DNA from: CAYQPF01 sp964419225 | GTDB taxonomy: Bacteria; Cloacimonadota; Cloacimonadia; Cloacimonadales; CAYQPF01 | Reading direction: 5' to 3' | Length of the DNA: 16,948 nucleotides | NCBI GenBank assembly: GCA_964419225.1 | Contig: CAYQPF010000106.1 | Location: 1 to 16,948, forward strand | In this document: positions 7,758 to 15,504 of the stretch, piece by piece | Layout: each line of letters starts with the position of its first letter | Numbering within the stretch: position 1 is the first letter of the stretch | Notes under the pieces: generated by a model | Databases searched by the model: none | Told to the model about the DNA's origin: nothing | What the model saw: only the letters and a program-made list of their open reading frames with translations | Made by a program: the position numbers and the translations under genes

Positions 7758-7949
7758 TTATAGATTTGGAGCTGGCTGTCCAGTAATCTTCTCGATTGCA
7801 CTTTTAAATTCTTTGATCTTTTCCGGGGTATCTAAAACAATTGCGGCCTGGGTAGAAGGTGTTTTTGTTTCCTGAGCCAGTTTGATTTTTGCATTCAATC
7901 CGTAATTGTCCCCAACATATTTGTAGTATAGTAATAGTTTTTCAGCCAT
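7758..7949 (-). CDS. Small conserved-looking protein of unknown function, 63 residues
   Basis: A 63-residue soluble protein, Lys-rich, with no signal peptide or membrane segment and no cysteine. The N-terminal half (EKLLLYYKYVGDNYGLNAKI) and C-terminal half (PEKIKEFKSAIEKITG) both look helical. I do not recognise the family. It is a real gene rather than a chance frame for two reasons. It has a GGAGGAAATC ribosome site placed exactly in the 9-bp gap after the V4R-protein stop. A related, decayed copy with the same C-terminal pattern, including EAIEKITGQPAP, exists at 14444-14547. It is the second gene of a two-gene unit with the XylR_N/V4R protein, so a functional link, for example as a partner or output of the sensor, is an inference from position only. 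Confidence 0.72.
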   Translation of the reverse strand: MAEKLLLYYKYVGDNYGLNAKIKLAQETKTPSTQAAIVLDTPEKIKEFKSAIEKITGQPAPNL

Positions 7950-7958
7950 GATTTCCTC

Positions 7959-8570
7959 CTATTGCAATATAGCGAAAAAGTCTTTAAAAGCATCCATATG
8001 GACTTTAGCCAGATCTCCCCACACTTCAGGTGGTTGAATCAGCCATTCACAATGATCATCTCCTTTTCCGAGGCAAACAGGCTCCATTGCAACAAGGGGT
8101 TTACCGAAGAAAGCTGTACACCAACCGGAAGCAAAACCTTGTAATGACCAACAGACTGACTCATCTCCTGCATGATTATATGATAAATGCTGTTCTGCCT
8201 CATAGGAGTTGGTCCAGATACCGGAAAAATAAAATTCCCCTGTTTCTCTGTTAAAGCGAATTTCTTTAGGAGCAGCGTGAACGATTCCTTCCCAGGTATG
8301 GATAACAGGGCCAGATGCCAGAAGATCCATTTCAGAATCAAATTCGTAATTAATTTTCATCTGTAGAAAATCCGCATAACCATTCTGATAGCCAAACTTC
8401 AAAAAGAGTTCTCGTGCTTTTTCTTTCCCCAGTGCCAGAGTAATATTGTGCCGTAATAGTCCCATCGCATTAGAATCGAATATTACCAGTCGATTGTCTT
8501 TGAAAGTCGTAATTCCCTGAGAGAAGTCAAAGTTAATGTCCTTAGACAAGTTAAAATCGATTGCCTTCAT
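7959..8570 (-). CDS. Stand-alone XylR_N/V4R-domain protein, aromatic-compound sensor type
   Basis: A 203-residue soluble protein made only of the XylR_N region (about 18-100) and V4R (4-vinyl reductase) region (about 105-185). These are the sensor part of phenol and xylene activators such as MopR, DmpR and XylR. The V4R zinc ligands of MopR, recalled as Cys155, Glu178, Cys181 and Cys189, have same-spaced counterparts at Cys140, Glu163, Cys166 and Cys174. The phenol-contacting His106 and Trp134 correspond to His91 and Trp119. The AAA+ sigma-54-activating and DNA-binding domains of those activators are absent, and the protein ends soon after PPEVWG. It could be a signalling partner, an aromatic- or tetrapyrrole-related binding protein, or an enzyme accessory. 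The start has a near-perfect AAGGAGGTAAGT site, indicating high expression. It heads a two-gene unit with the 63-residue protein. Confidence 0.85.
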   Translation of the reverse strand: MKAIDFNLSKDINFDFSQGITTFKDNRLVIFDSNAMGLLRHNITLALGKEKARELFLKFGYQNGYADFLQMKINYEFDSEMDLLASGPVIHTWEGIVHAAPKEIRFNRETGEFYFSGIWTNSYEAEQHLSYNHAGDESVCWSLQGFASGWCTAFFGKPLVAMEPVCLGKGDDHCEWLIQPPEVWGDLAKVHMDAFKDFFAILQ

Positions 8571-8823
8571 ACTTACCTCCTTAATTTCGAAATAGTAATT
8601 TGAAAGAGTATAAAAGCAAGTGTAAAATTTTGAAGGATAGAGATATAGAGCATAAAATCATTAATGTAAATGAGTGTAATTCATTATACATGAATGGACT
8701 AAAGTATTCTTGAATGCCAGAAAAATATTTTTTGGACAATCCATTTTGTATTGCTTACATCAGATCAAAAACAGGAAAATTATGGATAGCATCCAAACAT
8801 ATCAGACTAAATTGCAGAGATAG
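8571..8823 (-). promoter_or_regulatory. Upstream region of the V4R gene with a dyad over a candidate -10
   Basis: This roughly 250-base non-coding A+T-rich stretch precedes the V4R gene on the minus strand. TATAAT at 8688-8683 is a consensus -10 about 115 bases before the start codon; no good -35 is seen at normal spacing. The hexamer lies in a 6+6 inverted repeat, ATTCAT-TATAC-ATGAAT (8679-8695), which could be an operator. I see no open frame with a ribosome site, no RNA gene and no riboswitch I recognise in the rest. Confidence 0.35.
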
Positions 8824-8854
8824 AAAAAGCTGCTCATCTTATTGGATCAGCAGC
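8824..8854 (-). terminator. Rho-independent terminator of the GLUG-protein gene
   Basis: Read on the minus strand, GCTGCT (8854-8849) pairs with AGCAGC (8834-8829). After one mismatch, ATC pairs with GAT further in, leaving a short A-rich loop. The stem is followed directly by TTTTT (8828-8824). It lies 20 bases after the stop codon of the 1660-residue protein gene and is a textbook intrinsic terminator. It separates that gene from the downstream V4R gene. Confidence 0.85.
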
Positions 8855-8873
8855 CTAAATATTTCGGTTTAAG

Positions 8874-11800
8874 TTATTTCTTAGCGGGAGCAGATAAAAC
8901 TGCTTTTACACGATAAAAAGCCTTATTCAGATCATCTGTATCTTCATAACTCAGGTTAGTTGTTGAACTTATTTGAATAAATTCTCCAAAGGGATTATCA
9001 GCTCTGAAAACCAGATAGCTGGTAGCGTGCGTTACAGCATTCCAGGATAATACTCTGGCAGACCCATTTAAGCTGAGATTGACAACCGGGCCTGCAGGAG
9101 GTAAGACATTCATCAGTACCTGAACACTCTTGACAGGATTAACAGAATCGTTTGAATTTATTATCATTTCAGCTTCGTAAAGTCCCGTTTGTAAACCTGC
9201 TGCATTGAAGTTTCCTATTATCATCTGATTGTTTCCACCGGTAATGGTTCCAGCAGATGGACTGGCTGTAATCCAGGTTATCTGGGGCGGTGTTGCATCC
9301 AGGGTAATTGTCCCTGTAACTGAGTGAGGTAGAGAGCCATAGATATCACCATCTATCTGGTAATTCAGATTCAGAGGATCGACCATACCGGATGGGATAG
9401 TTACATTGATTACGGCAACAGCAGTCTGATTACCATACACGACACCCCAGCCGGCATTAATGCCTGTCCAGACGATCGTGATTCCGTTTCCTGAGGTTTG
9501 ATCCGGAATCATAGCACCACCTGATCCGCCTGTAAAATTACTGACACTATTGACCACAATCCCGGCTGGAATATTGAGATGGACATATTTAAGCCATTCA
9601 TTGTCTGTGCTGGTGTTATAGACAGAAAGAGTCCAATTTACTGTTGTCCCTGCAGTATATTCGGTAACATCAGTTGTTAAAGTGGAGCCGGCGATATTTC
9701 TATCGGTGGAAGTAATTTTTTTCTGATGATTTCTCGTTAAAGAATGACGCTGTACATTTGATATTACAATATTATAGTTAAGCGGCTGACTGCCGGTATT
9801 GCTTATGAACAAGGTATCAAGTGCTATTCCTTCAGCAGGTAATGCGGTTGACATCTGTTGTGAATCCAGGGAAATTGTAGGCAGAATGTAGCCAGAGCCG
9901 GTCACTGTCGTATTATGAACAATGTCTAAATAGCTATTGCTGTTGATTACCATATTCCCGTTATATGAGACAGCTGCTTCAGGAGTAAAAGTAAGATTAT
10001 AGACCTGAGAGGTGCCGGCAGGAATATTAAAGTTAAGGGTATTCCGCAAGTTTCTATCCTGGGAAACACTGTATCCCGAAGGTGGGTTAATTGATCCGAC
10101 AAGATTTACATTACCGATATTACTGAGAGTAAAACTGAGTGGTGCACTGGTTCCAACTTTCCTCTCTCCAAAATTTAGAGTATCAGGAGTGACAGTTATT
10201 TGGGGATTATTTCCATAACCTACTTCCAATGTAACCGGTAATAACACCTGATTATTTCCATAAGCATTACTACTGATCCTGATATTGGCCTGATAAGTAC
10301 CAGCAGACAAATGGAGAGTATTCAGGTTGATATTGAAATTATGGGTCAAACGGGAAGTAATTATTCCTTCAATTCTGGTATTATTATTCAGAGAAAGCCA
10401 GGAGTCCGCATATCCGGCAGGAGAAGCAGTCACTGCCACTCTGTCAATGCAGACGCCAAAACCTGCTTTAGCATTACCTTGAAAGCCAATATAATATTCA
10501 GCAGAAGGGTTCGGCAAATTGAGGGTGGTTGTTGACCAGAGATTGGAATTTTCAATTGTCTGGATGAGAGTCCAGGTACCGTTTGCAGAGGTCTTGTAAT
10601 AAACGGCCAGACTGTCCATTCTTCCAAAATAGGGTTGCATATAATGGTAAAAACTTAATTGTGGACTATAGCTGTTAGTCTGTAAATCCAGAGGAGGGCT
10701 AATCAAAAGAGTTTTATCATCTTCAATGTCTGAGTCCACCAAAAGAGCATTATAGGAGCTGTAGAAGCCTGTATCAGGGTATCCGAAACCATTGCCATGA
10801 TCACAGGTCCAGTTTAAATTATCTCCGGATACTGTTTGCTGAGTCCAACCAGTGGGCATTGCTCCTCCATGTTCAAAGTCTTCCTGAAGAATATACTGTG
10901 TGTTACGGGTGGGATATTCGACAGAAAGTGTATAGTAAAGGTTGTCTGCTCCGGTATTAGTGATAGAGAGTAGTTTGGAAGTGTTTTCACCAATGAGAAG
11001 GCTGTCGTTAAAGGATTGAACATTAGTTACAACAGTTGCAGGGGCAAGTCTGATGAATGGATATCCATCGTTCAAATCACCTTGATGTTTCCAGATTAAA
11101 TCCATATCATAGCCGACGTAAGTTGAGGTTGTTTGCATTTCTACAGTCGTTTTACCGAAGCTGGCATTTAAACCTGGAGAAGTTGTTGTGTTGGACAGTT
11201 CACGATTCCAGTAGCAGGAATTAAATGTGGTTCCAAGATAGGAGATAACTGCTGAAAATCCTCCCACTACAGGAGTTGTATTTGAGGAATAATCCATTAC
11301 AACGCTGGAATAACAGTTTTGAAAGAGACCGGTTGCACTCCCGGAAAAACCACCTACTTTGTCATATCCTTTTACTGTTCCGGTTACAAAGCAGTCATAA
11401 AAAGAGCTGCCGGAGCCTACACCACCGGCAAAACCACCAACGGTAACAGTACCCAAAACCGAACCTTTAAAGGAGCATTTGCTAATCATGCCGGTATTTA
11501 TCCCGACAAATCCACCAGCATAAAAACCCATGAAACTAACAACTGCTCCATCTGTAGTTGTTGTAACATGACAATTAGTTATAATGCCACTATTCACACC
11601 GACAAGTCCGCCAATTTGATGGTATCCAGCTACAACATCAACTTGCAAATTGAGGTTCTTCAAAACAAATTCAGACCCGGTAACACCGAATAAACCTAAA
11701 TTGGCTTCAAAATTCTGATGAGTACTATGATTTGATTTAAACCCTGATATACTACAATGATTACCATCCATCTTACCGTAAAAAGGAGAATCATCATTGC

Positions 11801-13856
11801 CGATCGGATTCCAGAAATAACCGTAGTTGTACCCGGCATTCCCCTGAAGAAAATAATCTGTCATATCAATATCATTAATTAATTTATAATATTTATCACT
11901 ATGTGTAGTACCTAAAAAGTCATTCAGCCTGCTTAGTTGTCCGGAGGTGGAAATTAACCAGGGATCGGTTTGAGTACCGGAACCACCGGCAAAGGTTTCC
12001 GGAACCGGAATACAGGTTCCTGATACAGCCAGATTGAAAGTGCTTTGAGTTTCACTGTTGCTGGTAATAACAACATTTCCATTGTACATACCATATGCTG
12101 TTGGTGCAAAAGTTAAGGTATAGGTTTGAGATGTACCCCCTGCAATGCTGAAATTTAGAAGATTAGTATTTGTGACGGATTCAGAAACTGAATAAGTCGT
12201 GAGGGTTGTTATAGAGCCAGAAAGGGTCAATTGTCCGGAATTTGTAATGGTAAAAGTCTGAGGATTAAAAGTACCCGGGTAAACACTTCCGAAAGCAAGA
12301 CTGGACGGGTTAACATTAATGTGAGCAAGAACAGGGTTTGCAGTTGCGGTTTGCTCCCAAACCAAATAAGGATATCCATCATTCACTGCCGGATTAATAA
12401 ACCAATATTCATTGGTTCCATTAGCGGTTTCCCCGGCAAAATCCCAACCTGCGAAAGTGGATTGATTTTGCATTTCAGTTGTTGTCTTTCCAAAACTTGC
12501 ATCAGAACCAAAAGAAGTTGTAAGGCCTGAAGTTTGCCGATCCCAGTATGAGTTGGAGACAGTTCCGCTGTTGAGCCAACCCAGAATACCACCTCTGTAA
12601 TAAGCATCACCGGTATTTGTAACGCTTCCTGTCGAGAAAGAATTTGTAATTCCGGCTGCACCGCCCTGTCCCTGATATCCGACTATACCGCCGACATAAT
12701 TAACCCCATTTACAGCAGAATGGGAATAGGAATTATAAATATATCCATTATTTTGACCGACGATCCCACCTACAGTATTACCTGCTCCTATTACATCACC
12801 AGTTGCGTAACATCGATTCAAAGTACCATTATTCCATCCGACGATTCCGCCGTCCCAGATTGCTCCGCGGACTTTTCCTGCTGCAGAACAATTATTTATT
12901 GTTCCATTATTTCTGCCTACCAGCATTCCAGTAGCATTTGCACCTTGAACTGTACTTGCATCAGCTGTCTTTAAATGCAGATTTTCAATCACTGCAGTTG
13001 TACCTGTTGCTCCCCAGAAACCACATTCAGGCAGGGTGGATCTATTGATCATCAAGCCGGAAATTGTCTTATTATTACCATCAAAATGACCTTGAAACGG
13101 AACAGCATTTGTTCCAAGAGGCGACCATCCTGCAGGGCCCCAGGCAGAAAACCCTTCTCCTCCTTCAGTTAGATAGGCCGTCAGATCAATGTCATTCATT
13201 AATTTGAAATAAATATTTGAATAGTTGCTTCCCATAAAGTTCCTGATGCTGTTTAATTGGGCAGCAGTTGTAATCTGATAAGGATTCCCGGCAAATCCTG
13301 TTCCCTCTCCTGTGAAGAAATAATTTGCCGGGAAAGATATATTGTCTATCCAAACCTTGTTCTGCCTGAATCCTCCCCAGTAGGTATCACTATTATCCCG
13401 GTGGAAAGACCAGGACAGATTATGAACACCTGCAGAAATAGCAAAACTACAGTAAGTCCAACCGATAGTTCCAGCCCACTGATTCTGAAGAACACCATCA
13501 ATATAAAACCTGAGAAAATCTCCAAAAGGTGCTCCCCAATTTTCTGTATCAGTTTTCATAACAAAACCAATATTTCCCGCTGTAAGGACATTAATATTCA
13601 GATTCAAATTAGAATAGGAGTTATGATAATACCCATTTGATAAAGCTGAACAGGTACCAGCATAAGGCATATAAGTTGTAATATTCCATTGGTTGTTGGG
13701 CGTATCAGTAGTCCATTTTAAACCACAAAAGTCTCCCGACTCAAATCCTTCAAAGGTGGTTTGGGCGAGCAATCCACCGGAAAATAGAATCAAGATTAAA
13801 AACAAAATAATAATATAGGAATGCTTGCTTTTGAAGCACAGAGGTGTCCGGTTCAT
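8874..13856 (-). CDS. Giant exported GLUG-repeat / choice-of-anchor surface protein
   Basis: A 1660-residue protein with a signal peptide (hydrophobic 14-30, ending LLAQ). Domains in order: a lectin- or MAM-like beta-sandwich (about 33-178); a first GLUG block (about 184-500) with repeats of the type GGIVGWNNGT, GGIVGQNNG and GGIVGYQG, ending NDGYPYLVW; an ASH/choice-of-anchor-D-like domain (about 512-614); a second GLUG block (about 621-937) with GGLVGVNSG and GGFVGINTG, ending NDGYPFIRL; a choice-of-anchor-J-like domain (about 988-1145); a second anchor-D-like domain (about 1218-1320); a repeat-domain-like region (1390-1520); and a terminal fibronectin-like module (about 1588-1654) ending AFYRVKAVLSAPAKK. 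Such proteins are usually surface adhesins or cell-wall-associated. No enzymatic motif and no canonical type IX sorting tail are seen. The start follows AAGGAG at good spacing. A strong terminator follows, so it is probably monocistronic. Confidence 0.88.
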   Translation of the reverse strand: MNRTPLCFKSKHSYIIILFLILILFSGGLLAQTTFEGFESGDFCGLKWTTDTPNNQWNITTYMPYAGTCSALSNGYYHNSYSNLNLNINVLTAGNIGFVMKTDTENWGAPFGDFLRFYIDGVLQNQWAGTIGWTYCSFAISAGVHNLSWSFHRDNSDTYWGGFRQNKVWIDNISFPANYFFTGEGTGFAGNPYQITTAAQLNSIRNFMGSNYSNIYFKLMNDIDLTAYLTEGGEGFSAWGPAGWSPLGTNAVPFQGHFDGNNKTISGLMINRSTLPECGFWGATGTTAVIENLHLKTADASTVQGANATGMLVGRNNGTINNCSAAGKVRGAIWDGGIVGWNNGTLNRCYATGDVIGAGNTVGGIVGQNNGYIYNSYSHSAVNGVNYVGGIVGYQGQGGAAGITNSFSTGSVTNTGDAYYRGGILGWLNSGTVSNSYWDRQTSGLTTSFGSDASFGKTTTEMQNQSTFAGWDFAGETANGTNEYWFINPAVNDGYPYLVWEQTATANPVLAHINVNPSSLAFGSVYPGTFNPQTFTITNSGQLTLSGSITTLTTYSVSESVTNTNLLNFSIAGGTSQTYTLTFAPTAYGMYNGNVVITSNSETQSTFNLAVSGTCIPVPETFAGGSGTQTDPWLISTSGQLSRLNDFLGTTHSDKYYKLINDIDMTDYFLQGNAGYNYGYFWNPIGNDDSPFYGKMDGNHCSISGFKSNHSTHQNFEANLGLFGVTGSEFVLKNLNLQVDVVAGYHQIGGLVGVNSGIITNCHVTTTTDGAVVSFMGFYAGGFVGINTGMISKCSFKGSVLGTVTVGGFAGGVGSGSSFYDCFVTGTVKGYDKVGGFSGSATGLFQNCYSSVVMDYSSNTTPVVGGFSAVISYLGTTFNSCYWNRELSNTTTSPGLNASFGKTTVEMQTTSTYVGYDMDLIWKHQGDLNDGYPFIRLAPATVVTNVQSFNDSLLIGENTSKLLSITNTGADNLYYTLSVEYPTRNTQYILQEDFEHGGAMPTGWTQQTVSGDNLNWTCDHGNGFGYPDTGFYSSYNALLVDSDIEDDKTLLISPPLDLQTNSYSPQLSFYHYMQPYFGRMDSLAVYYKTSANGTWTLIQTIENSNLWSTTTLNLPNPSAEYYIGFQGNAKAGFGVCIDRVAVTASPAGYADSWLSLNNNTRIEGIITSRLTHNFNINLNTLHLSAGTYQANIRISSNAYGNNQVLLPVTLEVGYGNNPQITVTPDTLNFGERKVGTSAPLSFTLSNIGNVNLVGSINPPSGYSVSQDRNLRNTLNFNIPAGTSQVYNLTFTPEAAVSYNGNMVINSNSYLDIVHNTTVTGSGYILPTISLDSQQMSTALPAEGIALDTLFISNTGSQPLNYNIVISNVQRHSLTRNHQKKITSTDRNIAGSTLTTDVTEYTAGTTVNWTLSVYNTSTDNEWLKYVHLNIPAGIVVNSVSNFTGGSGGAMIPDQTSGNGITIVWTGINAGWGVVYGNQTAVAVINVTIPSGMVDPLNLNYQIDGDIYGSLPHSVTGTITLDATPPQITWITASPSAGTITGGNNQMIIGNFNAAGLQTGLYEAEMIINSNDSVNPVKSVQVLMNVLPPAGPVVNLSLNGSARVLSWNAVTHATSYLVFRADNPFGEFIQISSTTNLSYEDTDDLNKAFYRVKAVLSAPAKK

Positions 13857-13951
13857 AAAAATTATCTCCTTACTAGTTTCAATTATTAACCACGCATCCT
13901 AATATGAGTTTTTTGACAAGATAAATGAGCTTTTTAAGCATATTAAATACC
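13857..13951. promoter_or_regulatory. 5' region of the giant surface-protein gene
   Basis: This short stretch holds the ribosome site of the minus-strand giant gene (AAGGAG, 13871-13866) and must contain or adjoin its promoter, since the decayed duplicate begins directly upstream. No clear -35/-10 pair stands out. On the plus strand it also carries the ragged left boundary of the duplicated segment. Confidence 0.3.
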
Positions 13952-14400
13952 ATTCATAAATTCAGAACCATTGACCGCACAACCAATGCAAATCTGGCAT
14001 ATCAGAAAACTGCAGCAAGCGCTGTTCTTAATTTAACTGCAAACAATGATTATATCTTTCGGTTGAGAGCGTCAGATAAATATGGTATCCTTAACGCTAT
14101 ATCAATGTCCTTCATGCCAATTTACCGCCTCTCGGAAACAGTGAACCGATGGCTCCTCAACGTGTTACTATTGATTATTTTGACAATATGCTCATACTTA
14201 ACTGGGATACCGTTACTAATGACATATACCACAATCCGGTTACCGTCTCATACTACAAAGTTTTGAAGTCATATGATTCTGAAAATGACATTAATACTTG
14301 GGAAACCATTGATATAGTTACAGAGCCAGGCTACATAATTGATCTGTCTCATGTATTTTCTAATGTCGGATTCTATAAGATTATAGCGTTAGTTGAATAA
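13952..14400 (+). pseudogene. Decayed, truncated copy of the hydrolase C-terminal fibronectin-like region
   Basis: This stretch matches 7260-7708, the end of the exported hydrolase gene, at both DNA and protein level. Two exact shared blocks are 44 bases (starting ATGGCTCCTC, at 14149 and 7457) and 35 bases (starting TCTCATGTAT). The copy has no N-terminal part, no signal peptide and no start signal. One base is missing near 14093: before it the frame reads RTIDRTTNANLAYQ and FRLRASDKYG, and after it the next frame reads YINVLHANLPPLGN and MAPQRVTIDYF to the stop at 14400. A single deleted base also explains why the offset between copies changes from 6693 to 6692. It was probably formed by tandem duplication and is no longer expressed as a full protein, although two short frames remain open. 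Confidence 0.85.
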
Positions 14401-14402
14401 GG

Positions 14403-14440
14403 AAGCTATGGCCTCTGCTTTTGAACAGTGGCCATAGCTT
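14403..14440. terminator. Hairpin at the end of the decayed hydrolase copy
   Basis: AAGCTATGGCC (14403-14413) pairs perfectly with GGCCATAGCTT (14430-14440); after one mismatch CTG/CAG can pair inside the loop. It lies immediately after the stop of the decayed copy and corresponds to the hairpin at 7716-7744, but with a different and longer stem. The plus strand continues TTTAAT, a short T-run. Confidence 0.65.
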
Positions 14441-14443
14441 TAA

Positions 14444-14547
14444 TCAATATTGAAGATGTGGGGCAGGCTGACCGGTTATCTTTTCGATTGCTTCCTTAAA
14501 TCCTTTTTATTTTTTCAGGGGGTATCCAAAGCAAATAATGCCTCTCA
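14444..14547 (-). pseudogene. Decayed C-terminal fragment of a second 63-residue-protein gene
   Basis: Read on the minus strand, this segment encodes DTPEKIK-GFKEAIEKITGQPAPHLQY if two extra bases are ignored, one in the C-run near 14521 and one in the A-run near 14508. That matches the last 25 residues of the protein at 7758-7949. The stop codon has moved two codons downstream. Homology fades beyond about 14547 and no start codon or ribosome site is present, so it is a broken remnant. Its place relative to the hydrolase remnant and hairpin is the same as in the intact copy. Confidence 0.8.
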
Positions 14548-14575
14548 AAGGATCAGTATAGTAGAACACTCTTTA

Positions 14576-15439
14576 TTAGGCTTGATAATAGGTGAGAACT
14601 CGTTCAAATTTTTTGTAAAAGCTGCCATTATGATATTCATTCAGAGTCAACCAGTTACCTTGTTTATCATAAAGATAATCATAAATGTACTCATCTTTTG
14701 TAATTAAATCAGGGTAAGATTTGTATTTTACAACTTCTTCTTTTGTAATATTTCCAAGTTTGTTGTAACTTATTTTGAGTTGAGTTTGCGGTTTACCATC
14801 ATGATATGTGATTTCATTATTCAACCGGCCCTGATTATTGTATTTACTGATTTTGGCAGGATGTGTTGTATCAGAAACACTGAATTCCCTTTGCTCCTTC
14901 AGTTTATGGTTATCATCAAAATCTCTTTCAGTATAGGAATACAAAGTCATCATTGAATCATATGTATTCACCCGAATCTGGTTTCCTTCAAGGTCGTAGA
15001 GATACTCTTCAGCCAGTATCAGTTGATTATCTTCGGAGTATTTTTTGAGACAGCATAATTGTTTATTTGAGTTATATTCGTATTTTGTTACTTCGCTGCC
15101 AAGCTGTTCTCTGAGCTCTGCGGACTTTAATAAGCCTGTTTCATCGTATTGGTATATGTAACGATAATCTTCTTCTTTACAGCAGTTAAAACAAATATCT
15201 TCTACCAGTCTTCCATTCTCGTCATAGTTATAGTGAACTTCTCCTTCATAGTAATCACCTGTTCCAGAAATAGTAGATAATAGTAATCCATGTTGATTAT
15301 AAGTCGTGATTACACCATTAACATTGAGTATTTTTACTTTTCCTCTCAGTCCGTCTTTACGCCAGTCTGAATCAGAATACTTTGAATTTGCAACACCAAA
15401 TAATAATTGTTTTATTTTAACAAACAGATTATTTTTCAT
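14576..15439 (-). CDS. YD-repeat (RHS-like) protein, short, no export signal
   Basis: A 287-residue protein made almost wholly of degenerate YD repeats, the beta-strand repeat of RHS and teneurin shells. Repeats are visible at about 70-78 (YNYDENGRL), 96-104 (YQYDETGLL), 120-128 (YEYNSNKQL), 146-154 (YLYDLEGNQ), 200-206 (YNNQGRL), 225-231 (YNKLGNI) and 255-263 (YLYDKQGNW). The N-terminus (MKNNLFVKIKQLLFG) is basic and amphipathic, not a clear signal peptide. There is no RHS core motif (such as DPxGL...), no toxin domain and no transmembrane part, so it is not a full polymorphic toxin. The Cys pair at 86-87 (NCCKEE) and another at 129-130 are unusual. Function is unknown; it may be a fragment derived from a larger RHS family or a small stand-alone repeat protein. 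The start follows AGAGGT on the minus strand. Confidence 0.72.
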   Translation of the reverse strand: MKNNLFVKIKQLLFGVANSKYSDSDWRKDGLRGKVKILNVNGVITTYNQHGLLLSTISGTGDYYEGEVHYNYDENGRLVEDICFNCCKEEDYRYIYQYDETGLLKSAELREQLGSEVTKYEYNSNKQLCCLKKYSEDNQLILAEEYLYDLEGNQIRVNTYDSMMTLYSYTERDFDDNHKLKEQREFSVSDTTHPAKISKYNNQGRLNNEITYHDGKPQTQLKISYNKLGNITKEEVVKYKSYPDLITKDEYIYDYLYDKQGNWLTLNEYHNGSFYKKFERVLTYYQA

Positions 15440-15504
15440 TATTACCTCTATACTAAAATATCATATTCAGTACCAGTGATGAGTCAGTGTAAACTGTCGG
15501 AGAG

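Noticed and set aside
8039..8341. A 100-codon minus-strand frame inside the V4R gene.
   Set aside because: The V4R frame in the same stretch has strong family motifs; this one is its out-of-frame shadow.
11319..11693. A 124-codon plus-strand frame, rich in Thr, Asn and Cys.
   Set aside because: It is the antisense of the GLUG repeats of the giant protein; its composition simply mirrors their Gly/Asn/Val codons.
9000..13300. Regular repeats that might suggest a CRISPR or tandem DNA repeat.
   Set aside because: The periodicity is at protein level (GLUG and beta-sandwich modules); there are no exact direct DNA repeats with unique spacers.
13257..13640. A 127-codon plus-strand frame.
   Set aside because: It is antisense to the N-terminal domain of the giant protein, with no ribosome site and no recognisable motif.
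14450..14707. An 85-codon plus-strand frame.
   Set aside because: It spans the decayed copy of the small gene and the 3' end of the YD-repeat gene, both on the other strand; it is a chance frame.
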